Part shown: positions 7,960 through 16,010 of the stretch, piece after piece
Layout of the letters: every line of letters begins with the position of its first letter
Position numbering within the stretch: the first letter of the stretch is position 1
Assembly: GCA_020440605.1 (NCBI GenBank)
Contig: JAGRNT010000013.1
Coordinates: 60,024-124,023, forward strand
From: a bacterium
Lineage (GTDB): Bacteria > 4484-113 > JAFGCY01
DNA: 64,000 nucleotides
Reading direction: 5' to 3'
Notes under the pieces: model-generated
Seen by the model: the letters and a program-made list of their open reading frames with translations, nothing else
What the model was told of the DNA's origin: nothing
Databases searched by the model: none
Made by a program: the position numbers and the translations under genes

Positions 7960-10269
7960 ATGCAGCCGGAGAATCAGACTCCAAACACGTCACATCAGGC
8001 GGAAATGCGCAAGCTGCTGAAGCGCCTGCATCAGAGTCTGCCGGAAATCTGGAAGGAACAGCGCCGGCCTTCCAAGCAGATCAACATGCTGCATACGTCC
8101 GCGGTTCTGCTGTCCCTATCGATCTGGATCTGGCTGCATGGAGACGGCCAGGGACCTGCATTCTGGCCTGCGTTCTCCTGTGTGCTTGCCATCGGCAGCA
8201 CAATGTATCAGCTCTGTGCTCCCCACCTGCCGGTCAGGGCGAGAGAGCCTGGTCGCGAAATGCAGGGCATCATGGCCCTGCAGCTTCCGTACCTGCAGGA
8301 AGTCGTTGCAAACACCTGGGCGTCTCGCCGCCTGCCTGAGTTCGAATTCAGGCAGGTCGTCCTGCAGGGCATCAAAACTTCCAGTCAGTTTCGCAACCGC
8401 CTGCACAATCCGCTTCTGCACGTCATCCTGCTGATCTTTCTGTTGTGCTGCTGCCTCGCAGTGCTGGGGGAGCTGCTGCTGCGTCGCTTCTCCGGTGCCG
8501 GCATCCTCGATTTTTTCTCCGCAGGCTGGCTGGCGGCGCTGGCAATCCTGCTGCCGCAGTTCAGCGCCTGGACTGCTGTCGGCCTGCTGCGGGGCAGCAA
8601 TGAAGCCGGCATGCTGATTCCGGTCCTGATTCCTCTGCTTGCAGCCCTTCAGCGCGGAGGCAGCCTAGCGGCCTGGCGCAGTCAGTTGCTTGATGGTCTG
8701 GAGCTGGAAACGGAGGATCGTGAGCTGGACACGGCAGCGTTGGCAACAGTGACCGCGGCATCGCCGGCCAGCGCCGGCGATCTGAGCCCATCCAGCGAGA
8801 TCCCGCCGGTGCAGGGCAGGCTGGAGGAACTGAATGGCATCCTGCGAGGACTGCTGCCGGGGCTGCGCGGTCTGGCAATCGCCAATGGCGGTCTGGCCCT
8901 GCTGAGCCTGCTGTTCCTGATTGCCATGGGCCTGCGCTGGACTGCTCAGGGCTGGCTTGGCCCATGGGGAGCGGGTATCGGGATCCTGCTGCTGATCCTG
9001 TCCCAGGGCGGCATATCTGTGTTCCAGCTACAGGAGAGCTTCCGGCCGGACAAGGTCCGGGATATCGTGCTGCGATTACTCAACTGCATTGACAATCCTC
9101 CGCGTTCGGTGCCTGCCATTGACAATCTGGAAAGGCTGCTGATTCCCCAGCTGAGCCGCAGCGGCAGCCGGGGAGACGTCCTGCGCATGCTGCTCGAGCC
9201 TGACTTCAGCCGCACCGGCCGCCCGCAGCGCGTCATCTTCGGATTCTGGCAGCTGATCGGCGCTGCCTGGATCGTTCTGGTCTGGGCTGCCTTCTTCCGG
9301 GTTGACAGGAGTGCGGAGCTGTTCGTGCCCTGCTGCCTGCTGCTTGCCATCCTGCCGGTCCTGGTCCACTACTCCAGCATGGCCAGGTCGCTGCACCTTC
9401 GTACGGGGAGAGTACTCGCGCAGTCCAGGCAGCTGCATGCGGAGATTGCCAACGGCGAATTCGCGACGGAAGCACAAGATGATCCTAATGGTTATGACGT
9501 GCCCGAAGATGAGCCTGAGGCGGAATCGCGGACATCTGAACAGCGGAACCTGCAGTCCATGCTGCAGGCCAGCCGGCAGCGCATGGACACGGAGGAACGG
9601 CTGAGCATTTCCAGCCTGCTAGCCGCGGACATGCAACCCGAGGAGGGTTTCCTCGCCAGCTGGATCAATGTGATGATCCTGATCTTCGCCTGGGGCGGCG
9701 TTCCGATTGTCATCTTTGCGAAGTTGTCATCAGGCGTCGCGGAAGCAGTCACCGCTGATATCCTGACGATGTCGCTGTTCTATCTGGCTATCACATGCAC
9801 CCTGGTCTGGAAGCTCCGCCGGGAAGCGTCCGCCTGGAAGCAGTCCGTCCTGGACTGGCTGGCAGCTGAGCAGGTGCTGCTGCGGCTGTTCGGTGGAGAG
9901 CTCAGCAGGCAACAGGTGCTGGACAGCTGCCCTGTCGCGCTCAGGCATTTCCATGCCCTGCCCCGGGCGGAATCCGGTGCCGCACGGGAACTCAGGGATA
10001 CTGCAGTCGCAATTGTCTACGACTACTCCTGGTTCCGCAATTCCCGGCAGAACTATCTGCGGCCCGAATACTGCTGCCTGCCGCTTGGAATGCTGGGCTT
10101 CGTGATGCCCTACATCGGCTTTCAGCTCGGAGGCTGGACCCAGGTGATACTCGTCCTGCTGAGTACGGCCAGTGGCCTCTGTTACTACTTCATCAGGCGG
10201 CGCAGGCGGGATATCCGCGACATTGTCAGGCAGCAGCTGCTCGAGATCCTTGACGACGGCGAGGACTGA
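7960..10269 (+). CDS. 12-TM membrane protein, apparently three copies of a 4-TM unit
   Basis: 769 residues from the ATG at 7960, which lies directly after a short G-rich stretch (CGGCGGG). About twelve hydrophobic segments are arranged as three repeats of two TM helices, a cytosolic stretch of roughly 70-90 residues, and two more TM helices (about 40-245, 290-500 and 565-760). The cytosolic stretch of units 2 and 3 starts with DIVLRLL and QVLLRLF, matching DIVLRILF and LLLRLF in the four single-unit proteins at 16.0-19.7 kb. The linker between units 2 and 3 is acidic. Function is unknown; no transport or catalytic motif is seen. The gene diverges from purE across about 70 bp. Confidence 0.75.
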   Translation: MQPENQTPNTSHQAEMRKLLKRLHQSLPEIWKEQRRPSKQINMLHTSAVLLSLSIWIWLHGDGQGPAFWPAFSCVLAIGSTMYQLCAPHLPVRAREPGREMQGIMALQLPYLQEVVANTWASRRLPEFEFRQVVLQGIKTSSQFRNRLHNPLLHVILLIFLLCCCLAVLGELLLRRFSGAGILDFFSAGWLAALAILLPQFSAWTAVGLLRGSNEAGMLIPVLIPLLAALQRGGSLAAWRSQLLDGLELETEDRELDTAALATVTAASPASAGDLSPSSEIPPVQGRLEELNGILRGLLPGLRGLAIANGGLALLSLLFLIAMGLRWTAQGWLGPWGAGIGILLLILSQGGISVFQLQESFRPDKVRDIVLRLLNCIDNPPRSVPAIDNLERLLIPQLSRSGSRGDVLRMLLEPDFSRTGRPQRVIFGFWQLIGAAWIVLVWAAFFRVDRSAELFVPCCLLLAILPVLVHYSSMARSLHLRTGRVLAQSRQLHAEIANGEFATEAQDDPNGYDVPEDEPEAESRTSEQRNLQSMLQASRQRMDTEERLSISSLLAADMQPEEGFLASWINVMILIFAWGGVPIVIFAKLSSGVAEAVTADILTMSLFYLAITCTLVWKLRREASAWKQSVLDWLAAEQVLLRLFGGELSRQQVLDSCPVALRHFHALPRAESGAARELRDTAVAIVYDYSWFRNSRQNYLRPEYCCLPLGMLGFVMPYIGFQLGGWTQVILVLLSTASGLCYYFIRRRRRDIRDIVRQQLLEILDDGED

Positions 10270-10295
10270 TTCCCCACCGCTGACGCAGGCCCGGC

Positions 10296-10925
10296 TCAGG
10301 CCAGCGGGTCGACCGGGCTGCCGGGGATCACGCTGACCTCCACGTCGATGTTGCCGACGTAGGACAGCGCCTCGCTGCCGCTCACGCCGACAATCACGTA
10401 GGCATTGCCCTCCGGGCTGACGTTGCGGCTGTGCAGCAGGTCCAGCTCGAACTGCGTGGCATCGGTGAAGGGCCCGTACCATTCGAAGCGTCCGCTCTCG
10501 TAGTCACTGACGGCCACGTGGAAGATCCGCCCCTGGTCATCACTCAGCGTATCCAGGCTGAGCGTGTCGATCTCGTGATAGCTGATCACACCACTCAGGC
10601 CGTACAGCACATAGCTGAAGTCATCCCCGGTCTCCGGGAATTCCAGCACATCCGTGCCGAGGTAGTTGACAACGCCGACATCGAAGCTGCTCTGCAGGTA
10701 CTGCTCCGGCTGCAGCAGGTTGTGGCCGTTGAGCACCGCCTGCATGCCTCCCAGCGCACTGGCCGGCCGCCCGGCAGTGTCCGGCAGTTCCAGCTGCAGG
10801 GCTGCGGGGCCTGGCTGCAGCTGCTGCCCGGCAGTGTCGTCAAGTCCCGGCCCGGCGGCGCAGGAGCCGAGCAGGGCAAGCGCTGCCAGAGCCGGCAGCA
10901 GGCTGATTCCGTACTTTCCGTGCAT
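10296..10925 (-). CDS. WYGP-family lipoprotein
   Basis: 209 residues from the ATG at 10925 (AAGGGAA Shine-Dalgarno). Signal peptide with lipobox LLGSC, Cys22. The mature part contains SDYESGRFEWYGPF, the motif shared with the lipoproteins at 11.1, 12.1, 13.1 and, more loosely, 15.0 kb, followed by a region ending in VEVSVIPGSP that parallels VEVIIGDP in the paralogues. It lacks the longer C-terminal part of the 279-residue members. Its upstream sequence is related to that of the other members. Function unknown; surface or periplasmic location is inferred from the lipobox. Confidence 0.8.
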   Translation of the reverse strand: MHGKYGISLLPALAALALLGSCAAGPGLDDTAGQQLQPGPAALQLELPDTAGRPASALGGMQAVLNGHNLLQPEQYLQSSFDVGVVNYLGTDVLEFPETGDDFSYVLYGLSGVISYHEIDTLSLDTLSDDQGRIFHVAVSDYESGRFEWYGPFTDATQFELDLLHSRNVSPEGNAYVIVGVSGSEALSYVGNIDVEVSVIPGSPVDPLA

Positions 10926-10944
10926 GTCATGTTCCCTTGCGGAA

Positions 10945-10981
10945 TTGGGGTCCCACTGGCGGAACCATGGATCATACCCGG
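10945..10981 (-). promoter_or_regulatory. Conserved upstream element of WYGP lipoprotein gene (diverged copy)
   Basis: Read on the minus strand this stretch gives CCGGGTA, CATGGTTC and GTGGGACCCC in the same order and spacing as the element upstream of the paralogues at 11.1, 12.1 and 13.1 kb. Position just upstream of the start suggests a promoter or leader element. Conserved but unassigned to a factor. Confidence 0.5.
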
Positions 10982-11047
10982 TCCGCGCATTGCCAAAACA
11001 CCGGCGGATTGTCAACATGCGGGATTTGCTGCGGCAGAAAAAGGAGA

Positions 11048-11067
11048 AACCCCGCCGTGGCGGGGTT
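11048..11067 (-). terminator. Intrinsic terminator of the 11096-11935 gene
   Basis: AACCCCGCC and GGCGGGGTT form a 9-bp perfect stem; on the minus strand it is followed by CTCCTTTTTCTG. It lies 29 bp past the stop codon. Confidence 0.8.
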
Positions 11068-11095
11068 CCTGCTTCCTTGCTTTGGGAGTCCGGTA

Positions 11096-11935
11096 CTAGC
11101 GGATCAGCTGGCGGCGGAACTCCAGGTCGGGGCGGATCTTCAGCTCGGTGAGCTCGGGCATGTCGAAGAGCTTGCTCCAGTCCACATAGCCCAGATCGTT
11201 CTTGATCCACCAGTTGGGGATCGGCTGGTACTCGACGAGGTCCGGAATCTTGAAGTCGATCGGGTCGCCGATGATCACTTCCACGTCGGTCACGTCGCTG
11301 AAGTAGTTGTTGCCGGTCACCGCGATGGTGAAGTAGCCACGGTTGTACTCGTTGATGTTGTCGGTGTAGAGGTTGTAGACCTCATACTCGCCCTCGGCGA
11401 AGGGGCCGTACCACTGGTAGACACCGTTCTCGTAGTTGCTGTAGCAGACGTAGTACTCCGCGTTCGGGCTCTCGCTGCTGTTGAAGTCCGTGGTGAAGCG
11501 GATGCCGCGCATGATCGCTCCCTCCGGGACATCCTTCAGGCCGAACACCGCATACTTCAGGCCGCCACCGGCCGCCGGGAAGTTGAGGTAATCCTTGCCG
11601 TCGTCCTCGAAGTTGTAGACGCCCTCGGCCTTGCTGATCAGCTTGGTCTCGTCCAGCTCGTTCAGGCCGTAGCCCACGCTCTGGTGCTTGTTGAGCCAGA
11701 CGGCGTACCAATCGATGAGGATGTCAACATCCGCCCAGTCCTGCCAGCCACTGGACATCTTATCCAGGGAAGGCATTTCGTCAGAAGTGATGGCCTGCTC
11801 GATGATGGCGGCCTGGTCGACTGTTTCAGTCCCGGGGTTCGCGGTGTCGATACCGGTTCCGCCGGAGCAGCTGGCTGCCATGACGGCGGCGCTGCTGATG
11901 ATGATACCTGCGATGCTGTTGGTGAACTTGTACAT
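11096..11935 (-). CDS. WYGP-family lipoprotein, copy A
   Basis: 279 residues from the ATG at 11935; signal peptide with lipobox MAASC (Cys23). SNYENGVYQWYGPF marks the family core, preceded by TTDFNSSES and followed by a Tyr/Asn-rich segment and VEVIIGDP. The C-terminus PDLEFRRQLIR is identical to that of copy C at 13.1 kb; nearly all residues match, with differences clustered at QDWADV versus EQWTGS and in one stretch after VIIGDP. An in-frame ATG 42 bp upstream is also conserved in copy C and could be the start, but it would place a charged segment before the signal peptide. It has its own upstream element and terminator, so is probably monocistronic. Function unknown. Confidence 0.85.
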   Translation of the reverse strand: MYKFTNSIAGIIISSAAVMAASCSGGTGIDTANPGTETVDQAAIIEQAITSDEMPSLDKMSSGWQDWADVDILIDWYAVWLNKHQSVGYGLNELDETKLISKAEGVYNFEDDGKDYLNFPAAGGGLKYAVFGLKDVPEGAIMRGIRFTTDFNSSESPNAEYYVCYSNYENGVYQWYGPFAEGEYEVYNLYTDNINEYNRGYFTIAVTGNNYFSDVTDVEVIIGDPIDFKIPDLVEYQPIPNWWIKNDLGYVDWSKLFDMPELTELKIRPDLEFRRQLIR

Positions 11936-11955
11936 TTCTGTGAACCTGATTTTGG

Positions 11956-11993
11956 ATTTGGGGTTCCACAGATGAACCATATTTGTTACCCGG
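11956..11993 (-). promoter_or_regulatory. Conserved upstream element, copy A
   Basis: On the minus strand it reads CCGGGTAACAAATATGGTTC followed by ATCTGTGGAACCCC, almost identical to the copy at 14003-14039 and close to the one at 12978-13013. Conservation upstream of every member suggests a shared promoter or operator; I see no clear -35/-10 pair that decides it. Confidence 0.55.
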
Positions 11994-12089
11994 GCCTTCC
12001 CAAACCAAAACAGCCTGACAGGGAAATTTCCGGATTTCCGGAAATCTCCATCAGGCCAGGCGCAACCTGGCCGGGCAGAAACGCAGACA

Positions 12090-12107
12090 ACCCGGCCTGA
12101 GCCGGGT
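12090..12107 (-). terminator. Probable terminator of the 12142-12954 gene
   Basis: ACCCGGC, loop CTGA, GCCGGGT; the minus-strand downstream side has only a short T run (GTTTCTG). It sits 35 bp after the stop codon. Confidence 0.5.
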
Positions 12108-12141
12108 CGTCCGTCCATACCGATCCTTGGTTGTTGCGTGT

Positions 12142-12954
12142 TCAGAGGATGAGCTGCAGCGCAAGCACGAACGGCTCGATCTCCGGGCGTTTGTAGAGCA
12201 GGTCCCAGTCCACGCGGCCGTGCTCGTCGATCACCCAGTCGTTCGGGATCGCTTCGCGCAGCTCAGGCACGGCGATCTCCACCGGGTTGCCGATCTCCAC
12301 CTCGACATCAGAGACGTCGGTGTAGTGGTTGTTGCCACTGACGGCGATGATGAAGTAGCCGCGCTGCTGGTCATTCACATTGTCGGTGAAGAGGTTGTGG
12401 ACCTCCACATGGCCCTCGTAGAAGGGGCCGTACCACTGATAGACACCGCTCTCGTAGTTGCTGTAGCCCACGAAGTAGCCGGCGTCCTCGCTCTCACTGC
12501 TGTTGAAATCGGTCTCGAAGCTGATTTCGCGGATCACCATCCCGAAGGGGATGTCCTTCAGGCCGAACTGCACGTAGCTGCTGCCCGTGCCGGAGGCCGG
12601 GAAATTGATGTAGTCCTGCTCACCCTGCTCGAAGCTGTAGACTCCGCTGCTCTTGGCAACCCACTTCGTCTCATCGAGCTTGTTGTTGCCGTAGCCCACG
12701 CTCTGGTGCAGACCCAGCCAGACGCTGAACCAGTCGATCATGTCGCCGGCCGTGCCCCAGTCCTGCCAGCCGCTGCCCGTCTTCTCCAGGGACTGCGGCT
12801 GCTCCATAGTGATCGCCTCACCGATGACGGCATCGAGGTCCGCGGGGGCGGGAGTGTTCTCCAGGCCGCTGCCGCCGGAGCAGCTGGCGGCGAGCATCAC
12901 AATGCTTCCTGCAATCAGTCCGGTGATCCCGGTGTTCATGTTCCTGACAATCAT
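12142..12954 (-). CDS. WYGP-family lipoprotein, copy B (diverged)
   Basis: 270 residues from the ATG at 12954 (an internal ATG at 12939 is also possible). Lipobox LAASC, Cys25. The core SNYESGVYQWYGPF, the preceding TDFNSSES and the following VEVEIGNP align with copies A and C, but overall identity is clearly lower and the C-terminus differs. It lies between the two near-identical copies, in the same orientation, so it is the older of the duplications. An upstream element like theirs is present. Function unknown. Confidence 0.83.
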   Translation of the reverse strand: MIVRNMNTGITGLIAGSIVMLAASCSGGSGLENTPAPADLDAVIGEAITMEQPQSLEKTGSGWQDWGTAGDMIDWFSVWLGLHQSVGYGNNKLDETKWVAKSSGVYSFEQGEQDYINFPASGTGSSYVQFGLKDIPFGMVIREISFETDFNSSESEDAGYFVGYSNYESGVYQWYGPFYEGHVEVHNLFTDNVNDQQRGYFIIAVSGNNHYTDVSDVEVEIGNPVEIAVPELREAIPNDWVIDEHGRVDWDLLYKRPEIEPFVLALQLIL

Positions 12955-12977
12955 TTCTGTGAACCTTGCTTTGAATA

Positions 12978-13013
12978 TTTGGGGCTCCACAGGTGAACCG
13001 TATTTGTTACCCG
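12978..13013 (-). promoter_or_regulatory. Conserved upstream element, copy B
   Basis: Minus strand: CCGGGTAACAAATACGGTTC then ACCTGTGGAGCCCC, a variant of the element upstream of copies A and C with a few substitutions in equivalent positions. Confidence 0.5.
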
Positions 13014-13092
13014 GCCCCCGGCATGCGAAAACAGCTCCGGGAAAATTTGCCGGGTAGTTTTCAGGCCCGGGCTTGCGGCGCAGAAAAACAGA

Positions 13093-13112
13093 AACCCCGC
13101 CGCAGCGGGGTT
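13093..13112 (-). terminator. Intrinsic terminator of the 13142-13981 gene
   Basis: AACCCCGC, loop CGCA, GCGGGGTT, followed on the minus strand by TCTGTTTTTCTG. It matches the terminator of copy A in place and sequence type, so it was part of the duplicated unit. Confidence 0.78.
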
Positions 13113-13141
13113 CATGTTTCCTCAGTCCGGGGAGTCCTGTC

Positions 13142-13981
13142 CTAGCGGATCAGCTGGCGGCGGAACTCCAGGTCGGGGCGGATCTTCAGCTCCTGGACTT
13201 CAGGCAGCTCGAAGAGCTTGCTCCAGTCCACGTAGCCCAGGTCATCCTTGAGCCACCAGTTGGGGATCGGCTGGAATTCGTAGAGCAGGGGCAGGTCGAT
13301 CTTCACCGGGTCGCCGATTATCACTTCCACGTCCGTCACATCGCTGAAGTAGTTGTTGCCGGTCACCGCGATGGTGAAGTAGCCACGGTTGTATTCGTTG
13401 ATGTTGTCGGTGTAGAGGTTGTAGACCTCATACTCACCCTCGGCGAAGGGGCCGTACCACTGGTAGACACCGTTCTCGTAGTTGCTGTAGCAGACGTAGT
13501 ACTCTGCGTTCGGGCTCTCGCTGCTGTTGAAGTCCGTGGTGAAGCGGATGCCGCGCATGATCGCTCCCTCCGGGACGTCCTTCAGGCCGAACACCGCATA
13601 CTTCAGGCCGCCACCGGCCGCCGGGAAGTTGAGGTAATCCTTGCCGTCGTCCTCGAAGTTGTAGACGCCCTCGGCCTTGGCGATCAGCTTGGTCTCGTCC
13701 AGCTCGTTCAGGCCATAGCCCACGCTCTGGTGCTTGTTGAGCCAGACGGTGTACCAGTCGATCAGGATGTCACTCCCGGTCCACTGCTCCCAGCCGCTGG
13801 ACATCTTGTCCAGGGAGGGCATTTCGTCGGAAGTGATGGCCTGCTCGATGATGGCGGCCTGGTCGACTGTCTCAGTCCCGGGGTTCGCGGTGTCGATACC
13901 GGTTCCGCCGGAGCAGCTGGCTGCCATGACGGCGGCGCTGCTGATGATGATGCCTGCGATGCTGTTTGTGAACTTGTACAT
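13142..13981 (-). CDS. WYGP-family lipoprotein, copy C
   Basis: 279 residues, same length as copy A, lipobox MAASC (Cys23). Signal peptide, the central 150 residues and the last dozen residues are essentially identical to copy A; substitutions cluster in two patches. This pattern, together with a near-identical upstream segment of about 80 bp, indicates either a very recent duplication or gene conversion. It contains SNYENGVYQWYGPF and VEVIIGDP. Probably an outer-membrane or periplasmic lipoprotein; no known domain recognised. Confidence 0.85.
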   Translation of the reverse strand: MYKFTNSIAGIIISSAAVMAASCSGGTGIDTANPGTETVDQAAIIEQAITSDEMPSLDKMSSGWEQWTGSDILIDWYTVWLNKHQSVGYGLNELDETKLIAKAEGVYNFEDDGKDYLNFPAAGGGLKYAVFGLKDVPEGAIMRGIRFTTDFNSSESPNAEYYVCYSNYENGVYQWYGPFAEGEYEVYNLYTDNINEYNRGYFTIAVTGNNYFSDVTDVEVIIGDPVKIDLPLLYEFQPIPNWWLKDDLGYVDWSKLFELPEVQELKIRPDLEFRRQLIR

Positions 13982-14002
13982 TTCTGTGAACCTGATTTTG
14001 GA

Positions 14003-14039
14003 TTTGGGGTTCCACAGATGAACCATATTTGTTACCCGG
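14003..14039 (-). promoter_or_regulatory. Conserved upstream element, copy C
   Basis: Nearly base-for-base the element at 11956-11993. A shorter related stretch (GGTAACA, then CTGGTTT) is found at 14330-14360 upstream of the 62-residue gene. Confidence 0.55.
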
Positions 14040-14075
14040 GTGCTTCCAAACCAAAACAGCTAATCCAAAAAAAAT

Positions 14076-14095
14076 GGGACCGGTTACCCGGTCCC
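14076..14095 (-). terminator. Strong intrinsic terminator of the 14118-14306 gene
   Basis: GGGACCGG, loop TTAC, CCGGTCCC: an 8-bp perfect stem followed on the minus strand by eight T residues. Confidence 0.9.
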
Positions 14096-14117
14096 GCTTC
14101 AGCCGGAAGCCCCGGCC

Positions 14118-14306
14118 TCAGTCCAGTTCACTCAGCCAGTCAGTCACCTGACCGTAGGCATCCTTGTTATGCTGCGCCGCGGCGCTCATTACCGTGCGTC
14201 CGTCCCCATCCTCGCCCGGCTGGGCATCCTGGAAGGTGAAGCGGCCGGCTGCGATGATCGCGATGCTGCAGAGCAGCATCAGTACTGCATTGCGAATATT
14301 GTGCAT
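14118..14306 (-). CDS. Small membrane or exported protein
   Basis: 62 residues with one N-terminal hydrophobic segment (about 7-22) and a polar, acidic tail ending WLSELD. The ATG has an AAGGAGG Shine-Dalgarno, and the strong terminator just downstream supports it as a real transcription unit. It may be a single-pass anchored peptide or an exported one; there is no lipobox. No family recognised. Its upstream region carries a partial copy of the element seen before the WYGP lipoproteins. Confidence 0.7.
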   Translation of the reverse strand: MHNIRNAVLMLLCSIAIIAAGRFTFQDAQPGEDGDGRTVMSAAAQHNKDAYGQVTDWLSELD

Positions 14307-14410
14307 TGCCTGCCTCCTTGGGAATGATCGGGGGTTTTCTCAAACCAGATGTGTTACCGCAGGGGAGCAATGCTCTAACAGGAATTGGATTAAGTGAAAG
14401 TTAAATAGTT

Positions 14411-14480
14411 GGAGGCCAGGCTGTAAGCCTGGCGGAGTCTGTGCTGTCGCCTGATGGAGGCCAGGCGGTAAGCCTGGCAG
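14411..14480. repeat. Two GGAG-headed REP-like hairpins
   Basis: GGAG followed by GCCAGGC-TGTAA-GCCTGGC, then 20 bp further GGAG followed by GCCAGGC-GGTAA-GCCTGGC. The two share stem sequence and differ in the loop and spacer. They lie between the 62-residue gene and the terminator of the next one; the rest of the 14307-14543 gap shows nothing else. Confidence 0.75.
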
Positions 14481-14495
14481 GGAGCAGAAAACGAA

Positions 14496-14519
14496 AAGGG
14501 CCCGCCGCAGCAGGCCCTT
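14496..14519 (-). terminator. Probable terminator of the 14544-14972 gene
   Basis: AAGGGCC and GGCCCTT enclose a GC-rich 10-nt loop that can pair further; the minus strand continues with CGTTTTCTG. Confidence 0.65.
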
Positions 14520-14543
14520 ATATACATCCATATCTCAGCTGCT

Positions 14544-14972
14544 TCAGTTGACGGTGATCTCCAGCCGGCAGGAAACCGTCACATCGGCATTGTTGTCCAC
14601 GTAGTTCACGAGCAGGGTATCGAGCCCCGGCTTCAGCGCGGTGATCACGCCGTTCTCGATCATCACCTTGTCATTGACCGGCTCCAGCCAGACATAGGCG
14701 GATGTGTCGGTGACGTACTCATCCTTCTCCTTGTCGCCGATCGCGGAGCGGAAGCGGTAGATCGCCGTCACATTCAGGCTTTCGCCCTGGCTCATCTCGA
14801 TGTAGCCCTTCTTCTCGCTGGAGGCCAGCACGGCATTGGGGTCGGCCCCGCGCACGAGGCGCAGGCTGAAATCCTCACCCGTGGGCAGGGAGTAGATTCC
14901 CGAACCGCCGCCGCAGGAGGCGAGCAGGAACAGCAGCAGGCCCAGCAGGGCGGATGTGCAGAGCTTTGACAT
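14544..14972 (-). CDS. Small lipoprotein with Ig-like (Big_2-type) fold
   Basis: 142 residues, lipobox LLASC (Cys20). The mature part ends with the pattern YVWLEPVNDKVMIENGVITALKPG and a terminal beta-strand pair, which resembles bacterial Ig-like domain 2 (value, then 'G-ITALKPG', then tolerant of Val/Thr strands). Such domains occur in surface proteins and serve as spacers or binding modules. It lacks the WYGP motif of its neighbours, but sits among them in the same orientation with its own terminator. Confidence 0.75.
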   Translation of the reverse strand: MSKLCTSALLGLLLFLLASCGGGSGIYSLPTGEDFSLRLVRGADPNAVLASSEKKGYIEMSQGESLNVTAIYRFRSAIGDKEKDEYVTDTSAYVWLEPVNDKVMIENGVITALKPGLDTLLVNYVDNNADVTVSCRLEITVN

Positions 14973-15024
14973 GCCTATCTAATCGCTGCGGACAGGCCGG
15001 CGGATAAAGCGCGGGGGCCGGCTT

Positions 15025-15870
15025 CTAGCGCAGTACCTCGGCCTCGATCCCGCCGATGCTCACGCTGTCCCCGCCGAAGACCGCCACGGTCACGAAGCAG
15101 TGCCGCGAGAGATAGCGGTCATTCCACTGCAGCGGCCGCACCTTCCATTCCATGCCGTTGCGGTAGGGGCCGTACCAGCGGGTGTCGCGGTCGCCGTACT
15201 GGCGCACGCCGATGTAGAGCCCGCTGCGGTCCGAGCTGCCGAAGCTGCCCGTGCCGTGCACAGTGAAGCTCGCCAGCTGCTCATAGCCCGAGAATTCCTC
15301 GAAGGCATAGGTGGCGAGGCTGACCCCGTCGTAGCTGGAGACCAGGTTCAGGTTGCTCTCGATGTCGCCGGTCTCGCTGAGCACGGCGTTGCGCGTTGCC
15401 AGGATGTACTCGCCAGGGTCCACGCTGAAGCGGTTGCCATCGGGCTCGACCAGCAGGTCGGAGAGGCTGCCGCCGTAGTCGGCCAGCATCTCGCTGTAGG
15501 TGGAGTTGACATACTGCGAGACGGAGCGGTCGTCGGTGTAGGCGTAGTTCTGCATGAAGGGATCGTCACTGCGGCCGTTGCGGTTGACGATATTCACGTA
15601 GGCCGGATCATTCGAGTCGTAGAGCTGGTTGCCGTAGGCGTCGTAGTAGCCGTACTGGTCATAGTAGCCATACTGGTCGTAGTAGTAGCCGTTCTGGTAG
15701 TAGTAGTCGCTGTTGCCGGAATAGTACGGCCCGCTGTTGCCACCGTAGTAGTACGGCTGCTCCGGCAGCACATAGCCGGTGATGTTGCCACCGCCGCAGG
15801 CGCTGAGCAGGACTGAGGCCAGTGTTGCGGCCATCAGGCCCGCGATGCCGGTTCCATTGCGCATTCCCAT
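15025..15870 (-). CDS. Tyrosine-rich repeat lipoprotein, distant WYGP relative
   Basis: 281 residues from the ATG at 15870; lipobox LLSAC, Cys25. Directly after the signal a segment of about 50 residues is extremely Tyr/Gly/Asn/Asp-rich with YYDQYGYYDQYGYYDAYG-type repeats. The C-terminal part carries RQYGDRDTRWYGPYRNG, which matches the WYGP(F) core of the lipoproteins at 10.3-14.0 kb, followed by a Val-rich end with GGIEAEV like their VEV strands. The Tyr-rich part is probably disordered or forms a sticky surface segment. Function unknown. Confidence 0.8.
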   Translation of the reverse strand: MGMRNGTGIAGLMAATLASVLLSACGGGNITGYVLPEQPYYYGGNSGPYYSGNSDYYYQNGYYYDQYGYYDQYGYYDAYGNQLYDSNDPAYVNIVNRNGRSDDPFMQNYAYTDDRSVSQYVNSTYSEMLADYGGSLSDLLVEPDGNRFSVDPGEYILATRNAVLSETGDIESNLNLVSSYDGVSLATYAFEEFSGYEQLASFTVHGTGSFGSSDRSGLYIGVRQYGDRDTRWYGPYRNGMEWKVRPLQWNDRYLSRHCFVTVAVFGGDSVSIGGIEAEVLR

Positions 15871-16010
15871 GCTGATCCCCTGTGAATGGACTACAGGAAC
15901 ATTATCCGCGCGGGCATGGATGAGGTCAAGCGGAAGAGCAATCGGCATCCAGGCATAGAGTGAGCCAATGTCTGTGATTTGAATGATGAATTTGCTTGTA
16001 TGATTCCGGA

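Noticed and set aside
15100..15816. Plus-strand Val/Ala-rich frame opposite the Tyr-rich lipoprotein
   Set aside because: Its GVVVAVLV-type repeats are the reverse of the TAC-rich Tyr codons on the minus strand, not a real membrane protein.
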